NCBI GenBank assembly: GCA_002331625.1
Contig: DCZN01000083.1
Location: 3,170 to 34,874 of the forward strand
Length of the DNA stretch: 31,705 bases
Direction: 5' to 3'
DNA from: Nitrospira sp. UBA2083
GTDB taxonomy: Bacteria; Nitrospirota; Nitrospiria; Nitrospirales; Nitrospiraceae
The translations under genes and the position numbers were made by a program. Within the stretch, counting starts at the first letter, position 1. Each line of letters starts with the position of its first letter. The notes under the pieces were generated by a model, which saw only the letters and a program-made list of their open reading frames with translations, had not been told where the DNA came from and made no database searches. Shown here one piece after another: positions 23,934-31,705 of this stretch.

Positions 23934-25862
23934 TCACGATACCTGATGGGGCAGAGCGGGATGAAACGTTGGGACAAGCCTTTTAAGATCGTGCAGCAGT
24001 TCATCCGCATCCTTCTTGGGGAGATTGTCTGGTAGCGAGTCCAGCCATTCCCCTAATTCTCCCACAGGGACGGGCGTTCCAACGGCTCGATGGATTTTCG
24101 GATGGGCGGTCGACTCGACCTGTTCATTTTCTTCAAACAACTCTTCGTACAACTTCTCTCCAGGCCGTAATCCGGTAAACGCAATATCAATATCCTTCCC
24201 GGGGACAAGACCCGCCAGCACGATCATATTTCTGGCGAGATCAGCTACCCTAATCTGTTCACCCATATCAAGGACAAACACTTCACCGCCGCTTCCCATC
24301 ACGCTCGCTTTCAGTACCAATTGAACGGCCTCGGGAATTGTCATAAAAAACCGCTTGATCTCTTGATGCGTGACTGTCACCGGGCCACCCTTTCGGATTT
24401 GCTCGTAGAACAGCGGCACCACGCTACCATTGCTGCCCAACACGTTCCCGAACCGTACGACGGTAAACTTGGTCATACCACCGGAATTAAACTCCTGCAC
24501 CATATGTTCTGCAATACGCTTGGTCACTCCCATCACGCTCGACGGGTTCACGGCCTTATCGGTAGATATCAAGACAAACCGATCCACGCGTGCTTTTGAA
24601 GCCGCTTCAGCAACCACTCGAGTTCCGATCACATTGTTGCGAATGGCTTCCTTCGGATTCAGTTCCATCAGCGGCACATGTTTATGGGCCGCGGCATGAT
24701 ACACGATATCGGGACGGGTCTGTTGGAACACCTCGGACACACGATCGGGCACCGTGACATCTCCAATGAGAGGCACAATGTTGACGGTCGGGAAGGTCGC
24801 TCTCAACTCCAGCATGAGCGAATGGAGCGTATTTTCGTAGCGCTCGAATAGGACAAGAGATTGCGGCTTATGCTGGGCGATTTGTCGGCACAATTCCGAG
24901 CCGATCGAACCTCCTGCCCCGGTCACGAGCAATCGCTTTTCTGTAACGAAAGGGTAGACTTCTCGGCGATCCGTCTGAATTGGTTCGCGTTGCAATAAAT
25001 CATCCAAATTCATAGGCCTGACTTGATGAAGCGAGACCATGTCTCCAAGAAGATGTTTGACATTGGGTAGGATTTTGATCGGAACGGAGCAGCCTTCAGA
25101 AGCTGAGAGAATCTTCTGCTTGACCAGGGTTGAAGCCGAAGGGATCGCAATGATGATCTCATCAGCCCCGAGCTTCTCCGCGGCTGTCTTCGTATCGTCA
25201 ATCGTCCCTACAACAGGTATTCCATGGATGTTCATACGGTATTTGACTGGATCATCGTCCACAAACCCGACCGGGCGGCAGTTGTAGCCTCCATCCGACA
25301 ACATATCCTGCACCAACAACTCACCCGCATTTCCGGCACCGACGATCAATGCGCGCCTGGTCGTCGGCTCGATGATACGGAGCCATTCTCTGAACCATCG
25401 TACGGCGACACGCACGCCCGCCAGATAGAGTCCTGTGAGCAGACCAGTCAAAATGATGACTGATCGAGGATATTCGACCCATCCCAATCCCCAGTGGCAT
25501 ATGCCATAAAATACGGTTGCACTGATGAGGGACGCCCAGAAAATCCGGCCTAAGTCGTGAAGGCCAACATACCTCCACAGCCCTCTATGAATTCCCATCA
25601 CCCAGAACCCGCCGCTGAAGGCAAGGATGACCCCGGGCAGGTACTTCCACATCATCCGGCTGTAAAGGAGTGGAATGTCGGCATCAAAGCGCAGAGCAAA
25701 CGCAGTCAGATTCGCTGCAACAACCAGAACCAGCTGGATGCCAACGACCAACGCTGATCGATAGTTCTGCCCCTTCGGACCATACCGACCTTCCATCAAC
25801 CGAATAAGACCAGCCGTCGATTGCTTCACGACAGAAATAGTTCCAGCCTCATCGAACCGCAC
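23934..25862 (-). CDS. Membrane-bound nucleotide-sugar 4,6-dehydratase (WbpM/CapD type)
   Basis: A 642-residue protein with four hydrophobic helices in the first 155 residues, a first Rossmann domain (GAGNAGE at 175-181), and a catalytic C-terminal dehydratase domain with TGAGGSIGSE (314-323), STDKAVNP (433-440) and MGVTKR with Met444 and Lys448. The family makes UDP-2-acetamido-2,6-dideoxy-4-keto sugars from UDP-GlcNAc, used for QuiNAc, FucNAc or bacillosamine-type residues. The length matches WbpM. The start is GTG 25862, overlapping the GT9 stop by 14 bases; ATG 25793 is an alternative. The dehydratase supports an O-antigen built on N-acetyl-deoxysugars, together with the WbpL-like transferase at 29975. 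Confidence 0.92.
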   Translation of the reverse strand: MRFDEAGTISVVKQSTAGLIRLMEGRYGPKGQNYRSALVVGIQLVLVVAANLTAFALRFDADIPLLYSRMMWKYLPGVILAFSGGFWVMGIHRGLWRYVGLHDLGRIFWASLISATVFYGICHWGLGWVEYPRSVIILTGLLTGLYLAGVRVAVRWFREWLRIIEPTTRRALIVGAGNAGELLVQDMLSDGGYNCRPVGFVDDDPVKYRMNIHGIPVVGTIDDTKTAAEKLGADEIIIAIPSASTLVKQKILSASEGCSVPIKILPNVKHLLGDMVSLHQVRPMNLDDLLQREPIQTDRREVYPFVTEKRLLVTGAGGSIGSELCRQIAQHKPQSLVLFERYENTLHSLMLELRATFPTVNIVPLIGDVTVPDRVSEVFQQTRPDIVYHAAAHKHVPLMELNPKEAIRNNVIGTRVVAEAASKARVDRFVLISTDKAVNPSSVMGVTKRIAEHMVQEFNSGGMTKFTVVRFGNVLGSNGSVVPLFYEQIRKGGPVTVTHQEIKRFFMTIPEAVQLVLKASVMGSGGEVFVLDMGEQIRVADLARNMIVLAGLVPGKDIDIAFTGLRPGEKLYEELFEENEQVESTAHPKIHRAVGTPVPVGELGEWLDSLPDNLPKKDADELLHDLKRLVPTFHPALPHQVS

Positions 25863-26952
25863 ATCCAGTTGTCTGGCACGTGAGCATTGTTTCGGCGGCT
25901 CCGACTACCCGATCGACGGTCAGCTTCTGGAGACACTCGCTGAGACTCTTGATATGATGCTCGCAACCTTCAGCCAGGCAGGGCACGCAATCCCCTTCCC
26001 CCTGTAGAAGGAATACATTTCCTTGTCGCTGCGATCCCTTCTTACTCCACGGGCTATTGCCCGTCGGAGGAAAATCCTTCGGCCAAGGTCCCCATTTCAC
26101 CGGGTTGGATGGGCCAAACAGCACGACGGATGGCACGCCGACTGCCCCCGCCATATGACTCACTGCCGTGTCCGTTCCGACATACAATGCCGCGTCGTTG
26201 AGGAGACAGGCGAGGACAGGCAACGTCAGCTGATTGACCAGATTGACGGCATCCGGTAGCTCTTGAACGATGTGTTGACAATACGGCTGTTCAGCTGATT
26301 CCACGCCGGTCACCAAGACGTTCAACCCACGGGCCATCAACCACCGAGCGAGCGCCACCCATCCATCAACAGTCCAGGTTTTGTATGCAAATTTGGGGGA
26401 CACATGGAGCACCGCATACGGCCGAGACCTGTGCCTCTGAGGAAACAATCGTCGTGCAGACTGCGCATCTTCATGCGTCCAACTCACGACAGGTGTTCCC
26501 CATGGCTTAATACCCAACGGGGCGAGTAATCGGAGATTCATCGCGACGGTATGAGTCTGTAAATTGTCGAACGGAATCCATTCATGAAGGAGCCTTCGCT
26601 TCCACCACGATTTACCGTCGGCCAAGAGCGTACCCACGCGATATCGACCCGCCGCCCAGGCGTGAACAGTCGGCCGGTCGCCAGCCAACACCGACAAGGC
26701 GAGGTCGTAGCGCCGCCACAGGGAACGAAGCAATGCGAGGTGAGGACCCATCTCTGGACGTTCGGCGATCGTCCAGATTCGATGGACATCAGGGTTCGCA
26801 GCGACCGCATCTTGCGTTCCCTCGAACACAAGCATATCAACGGCGGCATCTGGATAAGCACTCTTCAGCGACCGCACGACAGGAGTCGCCAACAAAACAT
26901 CGCCTATCCGTCTGGTGCATACCACAAGCGCGCTGCGAATGGTTCCTGTCAC
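25849..26952 (-). CDS. Glycosyltransferase family 9 (heptosyltransferase-like)
   Basis: A 367-residue cytoplasmic-face GT-B enzyme of the ADP-heptose:LPS heptosyltransferase family. Seen: an N-terminal RIGDVLLATPVVRSLK, a mid-protein HVSPKFAYKTW (substituting for the family's HxGxxxxxKxW), the nucleotide-binding GTDTAVSHMAGAVGVPSVVLFGPSNP at about 259-284 (core motif GTDTAVSHMA), and a cysteine-rich tail CVPCLAEGCEHH. It would add heptose or a related sugar to the LPS core. The start is GTG 26952. A 118-base spacer separates it from the GT2 gene upstream; nothing notable is seen in that spacer. Confidence 0.9.
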   Translation of the reverse strand: MTGTIRSALVVCTRRIGDVLLATPVVRSLKSAYPDAAVDMLVFEGTQDAVAANPDVHRIWTIAERPEMGPHLALLRSLWRRYDLALSVLAGDRPTVHAWAAGRYRVGTLLADGKSWWKRRLLHEWIPFDNLQTHTVAMNLRLLAPLGIKPWGTPVVSWTHEDAQSARRLFPQRHRSRPYAVLHVSPKFAYKTWTVDGWVALARWLMARGLNVLVTGVESAEQPYCQHIVQELPDAVNLVNQLTLPVLACLLNDAALYVGTDTAVSHMAGAVGVPSVVLFGPSNPVKWGPWPKDFPPTGNSPWSKKGSQRQGNVFLLQGEGDCVPCLAEGCEHHIKSLSECLQKLTVDRVVGAAETMLTCQTTGCAVR

Positions 26953-27070
26953 TCACGCCTTTCTCAACAGAACTCGTCTGCCCTGGTCGCTACGCTTCCG
27001 CTCACGTAGGACAAGTATGGTGATGCACCTAGCCCCCAGATATTGTCTCTGCTACAGAAGCCCATCGACA

Positions 27071-27886
27071 TCAGAACACCCCATACCGATCAAGTCCTGC
27101 AGCAGCCCGAACCGTTGCCGACCGGAACAGCTCATCCAGGCGGTTCTGATTCGCCGGTAGCCTCTTGCGATCGTGTTCCGGGTGCCATAAGTGGAATACC
27201 GTCGCAGCCATCCGTGCATTCTTATGTTTGACCCCCGCATGAAGAAGGCGAAGGACGAAATCAGAATCCTCGAGCCCCCATCCCTCGTAGGATTCATCCA
27301 GTCCGTTGACACGAATCACGTCGGCCCGCCAAACGGAGAGATTGCAGGTCTTAATGCCTTCCCATCGTCCCGGCGTCCATTTTCGGAATGGACCATCGGG
27401 AAACGTCATCAAGGGGAGCAAGCGGTTGATGTCTTGCCGCGCCCAGGACCATGCCCAATCAATCCCACTCCAGGCATGAATCGGCATCCGGTCACGGAGG
27501 ACACGGTTCGTCAATTCGGCCGCAAGCAAGACACGATTTGCGCCGAGAAAGTATCCCGGTTCAGCCAGTTGTTTATGGACACGCACAAATTGGCGGGAGG
27601 GGACGCAGTCTCCATCCGTGAATATGACGTAGTCCGCCTTGGTCGACGCCACCGCACGGTTGCGAATTGCCGCGGCTCGAAACCCGCGATCCTCCTGCCA
27701 AATATGTGTCAACTGGAACGGCGCATGCCGAGCATACTGCCGCACCACCTCCGCCGTTTCCTCCGTTGATCCATCATCCGCAACGACAAGCTCAAAATCA
27801 TGATCGTCTTGCCCACGATAGCCTTCCAGCACCATCGCCAGTGCATCGGGACGATTGTACGTCGTGACGATCACCGCGGTGCTCAT
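27071..27886 (-). CDS. Glycosyltransferase family 2 with C-terminal galactosyltransferase-type domain
   Basis: A 271-residue GT-A transferase. Seen: VIVTTYNRPDAL at the N-terminus, ADDGSTEET (36-44), the metal-binding DGD at 91-93, and a C-terminal GWGLEDSDFVLRL (202-214), typical of the Glyco_transf_7C domain in beta-1,4-galactosyl/N-acetylgalactosaminyl transferases and chondroitin-type polymerases. It has no membrane segment. The sugar transferred is unknown. ATG 27886 overlaps the upstream GT2 stop as ATGA; an in-frame start at 27940 would overlap more and is not needed. Confidence 0.9.
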   Translation of the reverse strand: MSTAVIVTTYNRPDALAMVLEGYRGQDDHDFELVVADDGSTEETAEVVRQYARHAPFQLTHIWQEDRGFRAAAIRNRAVASTKADYVIFTDGDCVPSRQFVRVHKQLAEPGYFLGANRVLLAAELTNRVLRDRMPIHAWSGIDWAWSWARQDINRLLPLMTFPDGPFRKWTPGRWEGIKTCNLSVWRADVIRVNGLDESYEGWGLEDSDFVLRLLHAGVKHKNARMAATVFHLWHPEHDRKRLPANQNRLDELFRSATVRAAAGLDRYGVF

Positions 27887-28683
27887 TGAGGAGACGGATT
27901 GCTGGGGCGGCGAAGCGGCCCTTGTCTCGGAATCGACCACATCTCCTGCTGCTCAAATCGTTTGGCATACCGATAGAAGGTTCCCTCAAAGTTTCCAAAG
28001 GCAATCACAAATCCAGCCCAGCCGTCCAGAAATCCTCGCTTTGCCACATAATGTTTGAGGAATGACCAGAGGCCATGAAACAAGGCAGCGCCCATCGAAA
28101 CCCGTTGATCTCCAAGTTTGAGCGTCCCCAGAGACGAATACCGGTTGGCCTTCCTGACGACTTCTTCAAAATCCCTGAACGGAATCTGCCAAATTGCATG
28201 CTGCAACCTGCCGACCGGCTTGGCCGTCAACATTTCATACCCTTCATGGACAGGAGATTCGGCGTATTTCATGGTGCCTTTCCGAAACAACTGGGGTTGA
28301 CGGAAGTTGGGATACCAACCAGAATGCTTGATCCAACGGCCCATGAAGTAATTCCGCCGTGGAACCAGATAGGCGTCGTGCGCGGGGGTTCCAGACAAGA
28401 TCATCAGAATCTCATCCCGAACCTCCGGCGTGCACTGCTCATCCGTATCGAGACTGAAAATCCATTCATGTGTACAAGCCTTAATGGCTTGGTTTCGCAA
28501 ATGGCCAAATCCCTGGAATGGAATTTGGACAACACGGGCTCCCATGTCCTGTGCGATTCGAACGGTCTCATCGGTGCTGGCAGAATCGGCCACGATGACC
28601 TCGTCCGCCCAAAGCACAGTATTTATAGTATCAGCGATCTTCTTCGCTTCATTGTAGGCGATGATATACGCGGAAAGGCTCAT
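27883..28683 (-). CDS. Glycosyltransferase family 2, WaaE/KdtX-like
   Basis: A 266-residue GT-A transferase that resembles the LPS core beta-glucosyltransferase family WaaE/KdtX. Seen: IIAYNEAKKIADTI near the N-terminus, ADSASTDET (32-40), GFGHLRNQA, DTDE at 79-82, RRNYFMGRWIKHSGWYPN and QPQLFRKG, then an amphipathic C-terminal segment with Lys/Arg that may touch the membrane (FLKHYVAKRGFLDGW). Start ATG 28683 overlaps the ligase stop (ATGA), so the two are coupled. The exact acceptor is unknown. Confidence 0.9.
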   Translation of the reverse strand: MSLSAYIIAYNEAKKIADTINTVLWADEVIVADSASTDETVRIAQDMGARVVQIPFQGFGHLRNQAIKACTHEWIFSLDTDEQCTPEVRDEILMILSGTPAHDAYLVPRRNYFMGRWIKHSGWYPNFRQPQLFRKGTMKYAESPVHEGYEMLTAKPVGRLQHAIWQIPFRDFEEVVRKANRYSSLGTLKLGDQRVSMGAALFHGLWSFLKHYVAKRGFLDGWAGFVIAFGNFEGTFYRYAKRFEQQEMWSIPRQGPLRRPSNPSPQ

Positions 28684-29909
28684 GCCTTTGTTCCAAATTG
28701 CGAATCAGTCCTGGAACACACGAGACCGGAGAAGAGACAGTAGAACAATTTTTCGGTATGGTCGTTGAGCGCAGGTTGGAAGAGACATCCAATCGCAATA
28801 GTGACCACCAATCCTCTCCCTAGCAGGTCATAGGACATCTCTTCGCCAAGAGGTTTAAATCTCCACTGTTGTAAAAAAACCCACAGAAGCAGGCAGAGTC
28901 CAATGATACCGACTTGTACCATGACAAGAAGATATTGATTGTGAGGGTGGGTTGGGACAGACAAACCCATTTTCTGCACACGCATGGCGTAGGCATGTGC
29001 AAATCCTCCCGTGCCGACGCCCATCAGCGGATGATCCTGAATGATCTCGACGCTATGATAAAAAAATTCCATTCGTTCGGTTACTCCATCGTACGTAGCC
29101 ATTTGGGGGTTCCATTGCGCAACACCGGTGGCGACAAGATTGATCCGATCACGGAACGATGTCGATATCTGATAGGCAGTGGGGAATACCACACTGAGGG
29201 CAATGACCGCTGCAACCATGCCGCGCCACCCGAAGCACCCATGGAAGGCCACCATGGCGAGCCCAGCCAACACCGCGTACCCCGTTCGGCCTTGCACCAT
29301 CAATAAGACATTGCTCGCGGCTAGGCATGACGCCACGGCCCACCCCCATCGCCCCCAACGCTGGGAAGACTTCCATGCCAGCACACCAAACAACAGCGAA
29401 CCAAACCCCATCAGCAGATTATGAGTGGTGTGTTTCTTAAATACGCATGGGTTGGACGAATCGCATGTAAGGCCCTCTTTGGCTGACAGGAATCCCGCAC
29501 TCAAGACAAGAGAGAGTACCAGTGTCAGAACCAGTGATGCTGCAAGCGCTAGAAACGCACGACGTCGTTCCTGAGCATCGACCGCCATTGAAATCAATAG
29601 CGGGATGAGCAAGAGATTGGCATATTTCTTAACCCACAAGGCTCGTTCTTCCAACTCTCCCTCTCCCCACAAGGTTCCAAGCAACAGCCACGCGAATAAT
29701 AAGATCGCGCCCACTGCCACGGGATTCGTGGTGACGCGACGAAGCTTCTCGCGCCATTCACCAGAAGCTGCCCAACATACGATGAGCAGCCCGACAAGAA
29801 TACTGTCCGCCACCACCCAAATCGGAATAGTGAACCCGAGTGCGGTCGTCGTCCAACCTGCGACTTTCCTCGCTTCCGCCTGCAAGCGGTCAACGCCCCA
29901 ACTCATCAT
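28680..29909 (-). CDS. O-antigen ligase/polymerase family membrane protein (WaaL-like)
   Basis: A 409-residue protein with about ten hydrophobic helices and a periplasmic loop before its C-terminal part. Family features are GRTGY (207-211), a GVGTGGFAHAY segment and HPHNQYL (321-327), as in Wzy_C/O-antigen ligase proteins. It would transfer assembled glycan from undecaprenyl diphosphate to lipid A-core in the periplasm, or polymerise it; sequence alone does not separate WaaL from Wzy. The start is placed at ATG 29909; the open frame continues to 30056, but that would overlap the upstream gene by 82 bases. The hydrophobic stretch just before the ATG (LGITSLCLVIIL) hints that a start such as the TTG at about 29945 could be used. 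Confidence 0.8.
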   Translation of the reverse strand: MMSWGVDRLQAEARKVAGWTTTALGFTIPIWVVADSILVGLLIVCWAASGEWREKLRRVTTNPVAVGAILLFAWLLLGTLWGEGELEERALWVKKYANLLLIPLLISMAVDAQERRRAFLALAASLVLTLVLSLVLSAGFLSAKEGLTCDSSNPCVFKKHTTHNLLMGFGSLLFGVLAWKSSQRWGRWGWAVASCLAASNVLLMVQGRTGYAVLAGLAMVAFHGCFGWRGMVAAVIALSVVFPTAYQISTSFRDRINLVATGVAQWNPQMATYDGVTERMEFFYHSVEIIQDHPLMGVGTGGFAHAYAMRVQKMGLSVPTHPHNQYLLVMVQVGIIGLCLLLWVFLQQWRFKPLGEEMSYDLLGRGLVVTIAIGCLFQPALNDHTEKLFYCLFSGLVCSRTDSQFGTKA

Positions 29910-29974
29910 GTAGACGCACACACGATCAAGGATTATAACCAAGCAAAGCGACGTGATCCCCAGGCGAGGTAAAA

Positions 29975-31135
29975 CTAAACTTTGATGACCTCTCTTGGAG
30001 ATTCTTGAGTCGACACAGCCGGTGCAGAAGGACCGCTCCCCGCCACCACAGGACATGGAGCAGTGCGGGAGACGGTTCGTCTCTGTTCCAGTTGCTGTAT
30101 CACCCCTCCGAAACAGATAAACATGCTAACCCAAGTGCCAAGCACAATGAGGCGTACGTTTTCATCTGAATGGTGATAGAGAATGGCCAGCCCTCCGCAC
30201 ACGACCATCACCACGTACTCGGCAAGGACCGTTCGACGATGGCTCCACCCGCTCAGAACCAACCGTTGATAGTAATGCTCTCGGTGGGCTTCCCAGATCT
30301 TCTTACGTCGGAACGCTCGTCGGATGATGGTCACGGTCGCATCCACGATAAACGGAGAGAAAATAATGATCGGAACCCACAACTCGAATATCCCATCGCG
30401 AACCCCAAGAATCATCAAGGTTCCTGCCAAGAATCCAAGCGTAATACTCCCTGCATCACCCATGAAGATATGCGCAGGAGGAAAATTATGGATGAGGAAT
30501 CCCAACGCACCCATTGCAACAAATGCGGCGATGATAAGCATGACAGGGAAGTTAGCCTGCCATCCAAAATATGCAAGAAATCCAAACCCCCAAAATGTCA
30601 TTCCACCTGCAAAACCGTCCATACCATCCATAAAGTTGTACAGGTTCGCCATCCAGATGAGAACAAGGGCGCTCACCGGAATTGCGGCCATCCCGAGCAC
30701 GATCGTTGGTCCACCAGGTATCGGGATAGACGATAAGGTCAAGCCCACACCACCGATGATGATAAATGACGAGACGGCTTGGACACCCAATCGAAGAATG
30801 ACCGGAAGCCCGACACAGTCGTCAATGAAGGACACGACAAACACGAGGAGCATTGAAACCACGATCCACACGCTCCCTGAAGCCACACCTTTTGGCAGCA
30901 CAGCTTTCGATGGTTGGGCAATCGCTAAGACACTAGCAGCCAGAATGAGACTGATTACAACCGCGCCGATGACGGCTAACCCTCCAGTCTGGGGAGTCGG
31001 CATGGAATGCAGCGTTCGTTCGTTGGGATGGGCAAGTATGGAAAGAAATGATTCTGGCGAACATAAACGGTTGGTAAGCCACCAAGCCAGGATACAGGCA
31101 AAGATTCCGGGCAAGGCAACTATCATGGTCGGCAT
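29975..31135 (-). CDS. Undecaprenyl-phosphate sugar-1-phosphate transferase, MraY/WecA/WbpL family
   Basis: A 386-residue polytopic membrane enzyme that attaches the first sugar phosphate of a glycan to undecaprenyl phosphate. Seen: HPNERTLHSMPTPQTGG at the first cytoplasmic loop, FIDD (103-106), NLYNFMDGMDG (164-174), GDAGS (226-230) and HREHYYQR (284-291). The acceptor-sugar-defining HREHYYQR loop and the WbpM-type dehydratase downstream point to a WbpL-like role with a UDP-deoxy-N-acetylsugar. The start is ATG 31135, with GGAG about 6 bases upstream; ATG 31147 adds four residues but has no usable ribosome binding site. It leads the O-antigen gene series. Confidence 0.92.
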   Translation of the reverse strand: MPTMIVALPGIFACILAWWLTNRLCSPESFLSILAHPNERTLHSMPTPQTGGLAVIGAVVISLILAASVLAIAQPSKAVLPKGVASGSVWIVVSMLLVFVVSFIDDCVGLPVILRLGVQAVSSFIIIGGVGLTLSSIPIPGGPTIVLGMAAIPVSALVLIWMANLYNFMDGMDGFAGGMTFWGFGFLAYFGWQANFPVMLIIAAFVAMGALGFLIHNFPPAHIFMGDAGSITLGFLAGTLMILGVRDGIFELWVPIIIFSPFIVDATVTIIRRAFRRKKIWEAHREHYYQRLVLSGWSHRRTVLAEYVVMVVCGGLAILYHHSDENVRLIVLGTWVSMFICFGGVIQQLEQRRTVSRTAPCPVVAGSGPSAPAVSTQESPREVIKV

Positions 31136-31205
31136 GTTACTCTCCATACCTCGCTAGGTCGCCACCCGCAGGATCCTGCCAGAAACAGGGCGTATTCCCC
31201 GGTTA

Positions 31206-31234
31206 TTTAAAGAAACTCTATGACTCATTGTTAA
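31206..31234 (-). promoter_or_regulatory. Candidate promoter for the O-antigen gene series
   Basis: On the minus strand, TTAACA (31234-31229, 5/6 to -35) and TTTAAA (31211-31206, 4/6 to -10) have a 17-base spacer. Transcription would begin near 31199, giving a leader of about 60 bases before ATG 31135. The rest of the 31136-31328 spacer holds no supportable gene. Confidence 0.45.
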
Positions 31235-31328
31235 CTTGAAATCAAGACATCTTGCGTTTAAATCGACAGAGCCGAAGGAGCCAACTGCCCTGTTGTGAGC
31301 AGCATGAGAACTGGGCCAATGAGGTTTC

Positions 31329-31705
31329 TCAATAGTCCACACGTGTTCCATCACGGTAGAATGCAATCAGTTGGGGGACGGCTTTCTCAAACGAGTAGGA
31401 GGCTTGGTACCCCAGTTCAGATGCGATCGCCGAAGAGCTATACCAGGCGCAACCTATCAGTTTGGCCAACCGATCAGTTGTCAGAGGAGCAGAGTCCCCA
31501 CCCATCGCCCTGATTACATCGCCGCATCGTGCGCTACCCTTGAGCAACCAGAGCGGGACCCGCCACCGTGGAGGCGCTTTACCTAATCCGCCGCGTAACC
31601 AGTCATAGAGATCCGTCACGCAATAGGGATCAGTATCGGCTACGATGTACATCGCGCGCCTGAAACGAGGCACGCGAAGACACCGCAAGACCGCCTCTAG
31701 GTGCG
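31329..31705 (-). CDS. NAD-dependent epimerase/dehydratase family protein, C-terminal part
   Basis: The gene runs off the right edge of the window; about 124 C-terminal residues are visible, ending in TGA. HLEAVLRCLRVPRFRRAMYIVADTD is the usual region after the catalytic core of extended short-chain sugar epimerases, followed by a DLYDWL segment, PPRWRVPLWLL, and ELGYQASYSFEKAV, the conserved C-terminal pattern of UDP-sugar epimerases such as WbpV/Gne-like proteins. The N-terminal Rossmann motif and catalytic YxxxK lie outside the window, so the substrate is unknown. It is on the same strand just upstream of the WbpL-like gene. WbpV-WbpL-WbpM is a known functional set for UDP-4-keto-deoxysugar reduction, so this may be the reductase partner; that is inference. 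Confidence 0.85.
   Translation of the reverse strand, partial: HLEAVLRCLRVPRFRRAMYIVADTDPYCVTDLYDWLRGGLGKAPPRWRVPLWLLKGSARCGDVIRAMGGDSAPLTTDRLAKLIGCAWYSSSAIASELGYQASYSFEKAVPQLIAFYRDGTRVDY

Overview
The window looks like chromosome of a Gram-negative, LPS-making bacterium, most likely a Nitrospira-type member of the Nitrospirota. That is inferred from protein flavour, moderately high GC, an iron permease fused to cytochrome c, and repeat-rich spacers. No rRNA or marker gene here proves it. I see no insertion sequence, phage, CRISPR array, convincing tRNA or integrase. The content is housekeeping and envelope genes, with a small phosphonate locus as the most unusual accessory part.

Left part (1-6637), mostly plus strand: the 3' end of a class I DAHP synthase; a 770-base stretch with no supportable gene; a secreted cytochrome c-FTR1 iron permease fusion; TatD nuclease; a convergent NYN-domain nuclease overlapping it by 14 bases; a periplasmic AMIN-amidase; and TruA.

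Phosphonate part (6774-10194): a minus-strand pair makes phosphonoacetaldehyde from PEP, namely PEP mutase fused to a nucleotidyltransferase domain, then phosphonopyruvate decarboxylase. No transaminase or lipid/glycan transferase gene lies beside them. Divergent from the pair is a small secreted PsiF-repeat protein with a good promoter, a strong ribosome binding site and a 15-bp palindromic terminator.

Minus-strand directon (10267-31705), listed in the direction of transcription from the right end. First comes the O-antigen/LPS block: a partial sugar epimerase, a WecA/WbpL-type initiating transferase, an O-antigen ligase, two GT2 transferases, a GT9 heptosyltransferase, a WbpM/CapD-type dehydratase, then rmlB-rmlD-rmlA without rmlC. 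A second unit with its own promoter follows: kdsC, manC, a phosphomannomutase and a DUF3108 protein. Next are fructose-1,6-bisphosphatase and class I aldolase, an HtrA/DegP protease, ispD and ispF, a frameshifted four-helix-bundle gene and cysE. The block would supply dTDP-sugar and GDP-mannose donors and assemble surface glycan.

Two non-coding patterns stand out. A heptamer, GCTGACA, with inverted copies fills four spacers (10919-10941, 11341-11371, 11881-11945, 18679-18743) and supplies the stop codon of at least two genes. A second family, rich in TTTCAAG-like words and forming a 22-base imperfect inverted repeat, lies between degP and ispD.
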